A stretch of DNA of 64,000 bases, taken from contig NZ_CAKKNS010000003.1 of assembly GCF_918814575.1 (NCBI RefSeq), forward strand, positions 62,001 to 126,000. Direction: 5' to 3'. Positions 60,001 to 64,000 of the stretch are shown piece by piece (positions within the stretch are counted from its first letter, which is position 1; the number at the start of each line of letters is the position of its first letter). The notes under the pieces were generated by a model. That model made no database searches. It saw nothing but the letters and a program-made list of their open reading frames with translations, and was not told the origin of the DNA. The DNA is from Periweissella fabaria (GTDB lineage Bacteria > Bacillota > Bacilli > Lactobacillales > Lactobacillaceae). The position numbers were made by a program, and so were the translations under genes.

Positions 60001-60028
60001 TAATACTAAAAAGCGAAAGAAGTTGCAA
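60000..60028 (-). promoter_or_regulatory. nupC promoter
   Basis: On the minus strand, TTGCAA (60023-60028) and TATTAT (60000-60005) are 17 bp apart, about 86 bp from the nupC ATG. Confidence 0.7.
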
Positions 60029-60250
60029 GTTTTAATATAAAATCTACTGAATATCCACAAAAAAGCGAACCATAAGCAAAAAAATACGTTAATTTATTCG
60101 TGTAAAATTCAAATATTAAAATTACACTGCCATTCTAACGCTTTTTCATCTTTTTTCCTATTAATTAGCTCTACTGAAAAGTATTACTTAGTCATTACAA
60201 ACGTGAATATTTTACTAAATCAACCTAAAATAATTCCGGTTTTTAAAAAA
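60029..60250. other. AT-rich spacer between nupC and msrA promoters
   Basis: About 220 bases without a credible gene, RNA or repeat. A weak minus-strand frame near 60220-60423 lies mostly opposite msrA and has no family features. Confidence 0.5.
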
Positions 60251-60252
60251 AT

Positions 60253-60261
60253 TGCTATAAT
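60253..60261 (+). promoter_or_regulatory. Extended -10 of msrA
   Basis: TGCTATAAT fits the extended -10 form (TGnTATAAT) with the consensus hexamer at 60256-60261, 34 bp before the msrA ATG. No -35 is evident, which extended -10 promoters do not need. Confidence 0.6.
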
Positions 60262-60295
60262 TAAAGACATTCTTAAATAAATGCGAGGTAATAAT

Positions 60296-60823
60296 ATGAA
60301 CATTCCAACTACTGATACTGCTATTTTCGCTGGTGGCTGTTTCTGGTGTATGGTGCAACCATTTGACACTTTACCCGGAATCATCAGTGTACGTTCAGGA
60401 TACACCGGCGGCCATGTTGCCAACCCAACTTATCAAGAAGTATGCAGTCATACTACCGGCCATACCGAAGCAGTTAAAATCGAATTTGATCCAGCGCTTA
60501 TTAGCTATGAAAAGCTCGTTGCTATTTACTGGCAAGTAACTGATCCTACTGATGCTGGCGGTCAATTCCAAGACCGCGGTGATAGCTACCGTCCTGTAAT
60601 CTTTGTTAATAGCCCGGAACAACGTGCTACCGCCGAAGCTTCCAAAGCGATACTCCAAGCTTCCCCTATCTTCAAGCAACCAATCGTAACAACCATTGAA
60701 GATGCCAAACCATTCTATGAAGCCGAAGAGTATCACCAAGACTTCTACAAAAAAGATCCCCTTCGCTACGCTATGGAACATGGTCCTCGTGATCAATTCT
60801 TAAATGATCACTGGAAACGCTAG
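60296..60823 (+). CDS. msrA: Peptide-methionine (S)-S-oxide reductase
   Basis: Repairs oxidised methionine in proteins. The catalytic Cys15 and Cys18 lie in [12 protein letters not shown]. The usual glutamate three residues after the second cysteine position is Gln here, as I recall for several lactobacilli. Other family blocks are [25 protein letters not shown] and [21 protein letters not shown]. The start is the ATG at 60296-60298 (175 residues), after a GAGGT site; a frame extension to 60281 would overlap that site. It is monocistronic and its stop codon lies in the arm of a long palindrome. Confidence 0.93.
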   Translation: MNIPTTDTAIFAGGCFWCMVQPFDTLPGIISVRSGYTGGHVANPTYQEVCSHTTGHTEAVKIEFDPALISYEKLVAIYWQVTDPTDAGGQFQDRGDSYRPVIFVNSPEQRATAEASKAILQASPIFKQPIVTTIEDAKPFYEAEEYHQDFYKKDPLRYAMEHGPRDQFLNDHWKR

Positions 60824-60877
60824 TTAAAGGTAAATAAAAAGCATCCCCACGGGGATGCTTTTTATTTACCTTTAACT
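60822..60877. terminator. 27-bp perfect palindrome acting as bidirectional terminator
   Basis: 60822-60848 and 60851-60877 are perfect complements, with only two bases between them. The inner part is GCATCCCC/GGGGATGC flanked by A and T runs. The arms take in two bases of the msrA stop codon and the last five codons and stop of the DUF1836 gene on the other strand. Confidence 0.88.
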
Positions 60878-61389
60878 GTTTGTGGTACTTTTTGAGCTTG
60901 CGAATAAAACAAAATTTTTTCCGCATTTAACTTACTAATCATTGCTTCAATCGTTGTATCAATTAAGGCTAATTGAGGATTTTCATTCAATTCTTTAATT
61001 TGTGTTTGATTTGAATTTTGAAAGCGTAACATTACTTGTTCCACATAATAATCATATGCCCGCTTAGGATACATTGAAATTGTAATTTGATTCATCCCTT
61101 GTCGAATTTGATCGAGCGCAAAAACGGACTTAAGCATCGTTAATAAGATAATATCGGCAATTTGTGTATTCCCATATTTCTTTTTAAGTGGTGGAAAAAT
61201 AACCTTCTTTTTAACATAGTTATTAATCATTGTCGCAGTTACTGGTCCAATTTCTAGCGGTGCCAAAACTTCATTTACATATTCCAATAACTGGTCCATA
61301 TACAATTCAAATTTTGGTAACTCGTCCCATTTAGGTAACTTCAACGCTTTATTGGCAACTGTCCACTCAGCATATGATTGATATTTCAT
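60862..61389 (-). CDS. DUF1836 family protein
   Basis: A 175-residue protein of the DUF1836 family, common in Firmicutes. The family start LPKWDELPKFELYMDQLLEYVNEVL and the TATMINNYVKKKVIFPPLKKKYG block are clear; the latter recalls a MerR-like winged helix, so DNA binding is possible. The function is unknown. The last five residues (TVKGK) and the stop are encoded inside the palindrome shared with msrA. It has its own promoter between it and murF. No signal peptide or membrane segment is present. Confidence 0.82.
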   Translation of the reverse strand: MKYQSYAEWTVANKALKLPKWDELPKFELYMDQLLEYVNEVLAPLEIGPVTATMINNYVKKKVIFPPLKKKYGNTQIADIILLTMLKSVFALDQIRQGMNQITISMYPKRAYDYYVEQVMLRFQNSNQTQIKELNENPQLALIDTTIEAMISKLNAEKILFYSQAQKVPQTVKGK

Positions 61390-61412
61390 CTGGCGTACCC
61401 CGTTTTTTCTTT

Positions 61413-61440
61413 ATTATACTACAGATTAACTAGACTACAA
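61413..61440 (-). promoter_or_regulatory. Promoter of the DUF1836 gene
   Basis: On the minus strand, TTGTAG (61435-61440) and a consensus TATAAT (61413-61418) are 16 bp apart, 24 bases before the ATG. Confidence 0.6.
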
Positions 61441-61455
61441 AACCAGATGGCCCAA

Positions 61456-62832
61456 TTATTGCATTAATGCACTTAAAACTTGTTCTAAATGAATCCCATG
61501 ACTCCCTTTAAGAAGTACGACATCATCACTAGCTAACGTTGCTTTTAAATCAGCAATTAGCTGAATTTTATCGAGTTCAGGATAGTAATGAAGTTGATCT
61601 TTAGGATATTTATCGACCAAGACATCAACTAATGCTCCCATATCAGGTCCCATCAAAAAGACTTCTTGTATTTCGGTTGGATTCAATGAATCTGCCAAAC
61701 TAGCATGTAATGCACGTGAATCTTCACCCAACTCTAACATATCACCTAAAACAACGGCCCGTTTACCTGTTGTTGTTGTATCTTTAAATACTTTAACAAC
61801 TTCTTTAACTGCCGTAGGATTTGAATTGTAAACATCACTTAAGATCCGAACATCATCGTGGTTTTTTAACCATTGAGTCCGATTAGCCGTTAAGACAACA
61901 TTGCGTAACGCAACTTGTAGATTTTCTGGTGAGATTTTAAGTTGACTACCAATAGCTAAAGCGGCTAAAGCATTAGCAACGTTATATTCACCAACAACAG
62001 GAATAGTAAAAGTTAAATCTGGCCATTTATTAGTTACAAAGCTTGTTGCATAATCACCAGTTTCAATTTCAGTTGCGTAAATATCATTATCGGCAGTTAA
62101 CCCAAATGTTTCTTTTGCTTGTTGCACTTTAAGAGCACGTTCTTGTAGTAATGGTTCGTCACCATTGTAAACAAATAAACCAGCTTCTTGAAGTCCTGAA
62201 ACAATTTCCATTTTGGCATCAGCAATGTGATCACGCGTCTTGAAAAATTCAATATGCGCTTCACCAATCATCGTAATTACAGCCATATCTGGTTTAACTA
62301 AATCACTCAAAAATTCTAACTGGCCAAAGCGATCCATTCCCATTTCAACGACTAATAATTCTGTACTCTTTTCCATCCGAAGAATGGTAATAGGTACCCC
62401 AATTTCATTATTAAAGTTTTCTGGTGTCTTAATGGTGTTGTATTGCGTACTACCAATTGCCGCAATCAAATCTTTGGTGGTTGTTTTCCCATTTGATCCA
62501 GTAATTGCCACGACTTTAGGTGACATCTTAGCCAAATAATCCCGTGCTAATTCTTGTAACCCAACTAATGTATCTTCAACAAGCACTGTTGGAAAATCAA
62601 CTGGTGCTGAATCAGCATGATCATGCGCCCATAAAGTTGCAACTGCCCCATTTGTGCGTGCATTTGCTAAAAATTCATGTCCATCATTATCAGCCACTAA
62701 AGGAATAAATAATGCTCCTGGTTTTAAATCACGACTGTCAAAAGCGACGGATGTAATTTCAACATTCGCGTATTCATTAATATCATTTAATGCATTCACT
62801 GCTGTCGCGACTTCCGCAAGTTTAATCTTCAT
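61456..62832 (-). CDS. murF: UDP-N-acetylmuramoyl-tripeptide--D-alanyl-D-alanine ligase
   Basis: Adds D-Ala-D-Ala to the UDP-MurNAc-tripeptide, the last cytoplasmic step of the peptidoglycan precursor. The three Mur-ligase domains are present: substrate domain with FDSRDLKPGALFIPL, ATPase domain with TGSNGKTTT at 111-119, and a C-terminal domain from about 325 with DVYNSNPTAVKEVV. The length of 458 residues is standard. In lactobacilli it often follows ddl; here a phosphatase gene on the other strand is upstream. Confidence 0.96.
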   Translation of the reverse strand: MKIKLAEVATAVNALNDINEYANVEITSVAFDSRDLKPGALFIPLVADNDGHEFLANARTNGAVATLWAHDHADSAPVDFPTVLVEDTLVGLQELARDYLAKMSPKVVAITGSNGKTTTKDLIAAIGSTQYNTIKTPENFNNEIGVPITILRMEKSTELLVVEMGMDRFGQLEFLSDLVKPDMAVITMIGEAHIEFFKTRDHIADAKMEIVSGLQEAGLFVYNGDEPLLQERALKVQQAKETFGLTADNDIYATEIETGDYATSFVTNKWPDLTFTIPVVGEYNVANALAALAIGSQLKISPENLQVALRNVVLTANRTQWLKNHDDVRILSDVYNSNPTAVKEVVKVFKDTTTTGKRAVVLGDMLELGEDSRALHASLADSLNPTEIQEVFLMGPDMGALVDVLVDKYPKDQLHYYPELDKIQLIADLKATLASDDVVLLKGSHGIHLEQVLSALMQ

Positions 62833-62941
62833 CTAAAAGAACCATCCTCTTCATAATGTATATCGTCAATGAGTTATTTTCATTGTACTTCTAACATCAA
62901 TTTGCTACTTTTAATAATATCAAAGTTTCGAGGTAAAACAT

Positions 62942-63412
62942 ATGAAAAACATACTTTTTGTTTGTCTAGGTAACATTGCACGGTCAACAATGGCTGAGGC
63001 TATGTTTCGCCAAATGGTTGCTAATGAAAATTTAGCCGCCCAAATTAAGATTGATTCAGCTGGTACATCTGATTGGGAAGTCGGTAAGCGGCCCCATCCT
63101 GGTACTCAAGCCCAACTCAAGCAACACGACATCCCTTTTGATGGTATTATTGCACGACAAATAACACCTACTGATTTTAAATGGGCCGATTATATCATCA
63201 CAATGGATCATCAAAATGTTGCTAACTTAACCGCTATGGCTCCTGATGAGGCCAGTAAAGCTAAGATTCACTTGGCATATGATATTCTCCCTGAAAAAGT
63301 AGGAACCGAAATTGCCGACCCATGGTATACCCAAAAATTTGACGTTACCTTTGACCAACTCACTGAAACTTTACCCAGTTGGTTAAGTAAAATCAAAGCC
63401 GATCTCAAATAA
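62942..63412 (+). CDS. Low-molecular-weight protein tyrosine/arginine phosphatase
   Basis: A small 156-residue phosphatase. The P-loop CX5R is CLGNIAR at residues 8-14, with Ser15 following. The general-acid aspartate is in the IADPWYTQ segment near residue 122. The loop has an alanine at position 13, where YwlE-type protein-arginine phosphatases usually have threonine, so phosphotyrosine is the likelier target. It could also act on cell-surface or capsule regulators. It is divergent from murF, with a GAGGT site, and is followed by a hairpin terminator about 90 bp downstream. Confidence 0.87.
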   Translation: MKNILFVCLGNIARSTMAEAMFRQMVANENLAAQIKIDSAGTSDWEVGKRPHPGTQAQLKQHDIPFDGIIARQITPTDFKWADYIITMDHQNVANLTAMAPDEASKAKIHLAYDILPEKVGTEIADPWYTQKFDVTFDQLTETLPSWLSKIKADLK

Positions 63413-63505
63413 TAATCATCTGCAAACAGGTTTATAATTCCTAAATTTTAGCCGTAGTTGGCTGCCAAAACGTACTCTACCAGTCCGCCATCTTCGAAAT
63501 ACGAC

Positions 63506-63544
63506 AACAGCCTCCCTGAAGAATTTTTCTTCAAGGAGGCTGTT
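63506..63544 (+). terminator. Hairpin terminator downstream of the phosphatase gene
   Basis: AACAGCCTCC-TGAAGAA (63506-63523, one mismatch) pairs with 63527-63544, and the + side ends in TTTT. On the minus strand, for the PTS gene, the T-run is poor, but the hairpin may serve both. Confidence 0.7.
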
Positions 63545-63577
63545 TTAATGTATTTGCATCAACTATAAAAATGCACC

Positions 63578-64000
63578 TTAACTTAAGGTTGCAACTTCTG
63601 TACCACGTTGTACATCAGTAGCTGTTGTTGTTAACGTTGCTTGCCACTCTGGATGGTTTGTAACGACGACAATTACATCGGTTGCTTTCCGAGAAGCCAC
63701 AATGGCAATTAAGTCCATCTGGGCTAATGTTTCACCCGCCGCAACAGTTTGACCAACAGTAACTTGTACTTCAAATGGTGCCCCATTTAGTTCAACCGTA
63801 TTAACTCCCATATGAACTAAAACTTCCGTCCCATCAGCCGTTTTAATTCCAATTGCATGCTGGGTTGGGAAAATCAATGTAATTTCTCCAGCAACTGGTG
63901 CCACAATTTGCCCTTCATTAGGTACAATCGCAAAACCATCACCAAGCATTTTACTAGCAAATGTTTCATCAGGAACATCTGCTAACGGCTTCAAAGTTCC
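63578..64000 (-). CDS. PTS glucose-family IIA domain (N-terminal part outside window)
   Basis: The frame is open to the window edge; the first visible residues are GTLKPLADVPDETFASKMLGDG, a canonical IIA(Glc) start region. The phosphorylated histidine is in VLVHMGVNTVELNG, after VAPVAGEITLIFPTQHAIG. The C-terminal part ends in RGTEVATLS. It may be a free IIA protein, the C-terminal IIA domain of an IICBA permease, or of a LacS-type transporter; the missing N-terminal side would decide. Confidence 0.85.
   Translation of the reverse strand, partial: GTLKPLADVPDETFASKMLGDGFAIVPNEGQIVAPVAGEITLIFPTQHAIGIKTADGTEVLVHMGVNTVELNGAPFEVQVTVGQTVAAGETLAQMDLIAIVASRKATDVIVVVTNHPEWQATLTTTATDVQRGTEVATLS

Noticed and set aside
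60220-60423. Minus-strand frame of 67 residues overlapping the msrA start
   Set aside because: It lies mostly opposite msrA, covers the msrA promoter and shows no domain or ribosome site.
1-64000. Mobile elements, prophage or CRISPR array
   Set aside because: No transposase, integrase, terminal repeats or repeat-spacer pattern was seen; the window is conserved core chromosome with small accessory patches.

Overview
The window is ordinary chromosome from a low-GC Gram-positive bacterium of the Lactobacillales. The evidence is the gene content: a clpC-rpoB-rpoC-rpsL-rpsG-fusA block, an S10-spc-alpha ribosomal supercluster, a CtsR-controlled clpC, potABCD, a deoxynucleoside kinase next to serS, DUF1836, and zinc-type S14. 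A 186-residue adenylate kinase with a short LID points, by inference, to the Weissella/Leuconostoc side of the Lactobacillaceae. I see no prophage, insertion sequence, CRISPR array, rRNA operon or plasmid feature.

Layout. 1-6.7 kb: the end of a polyprenyl diphosphate synthase gene, a phosphoglycerate mutase, a stand-alone fabH, then guaB-guaA for GMP synthesis. 6.8-11.8 kb: a ugpC-ugpA-ugpE-ugpB-glpQ operon for glycerol-phosphate or glycerophosphodiester uptake and hydrolysis. 12.2-17 kb: accessory genes (an unknown coiled-coil protein, a DUF1349 protein, an atypical SDR with a small membrane protein, a divergent MocR-type regulator, a TauE/SafE permease). 17.2-31.4 kb: 29 co-directional genes from rpsJ to rplQ, including secY, adk, infA and rpoA, read from one clear promoter and a structured leader. 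31.4-35.9 kb: a nicotinamidase-like hydrolase and potABCD. 36-50.7 kb: fusA, rpsG, rpsL, a divergent ComC-like prepilin peptidase, rpoC, rpoB, clpC and ctsR. 50.8-51.1 kb: four tRNA genes (Leu, Thr, Gly, Arg). 51.4-57.1 kb: serS, a deoxynucleoside kinase, and two paralogous amino-acid permeases, each behind its own lysine riboswitch. 57.1-64 kb: a broken GNAT gene, a nucleoside hydrolase with nupC, msrA, a DUF1836 gene, murF, a low-molecular-weight phosphatase, and the end of a PTS IIA(Glc) protein.

The most unusual gene is guaB. It encodes 687 residues: a CBS-less catalytic IMP dehydrogenase half fused in frame to a second, degenerate IMP dehydrogenase barrel. The second half has lost the catalytic cysteine loop and the flap, yet it alone carries the canonical IMPDH C-terminus. 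Other points of interest are the tandem lysine riboswitch-permease units, an intrinsic terminator inside the rpoB leader, a nonsense codon in the GNAT gene, a 27-bp perfect palindrome shared by the ends of msrA and a DUF1836 gene, and a nested dyad at the nupC start site.
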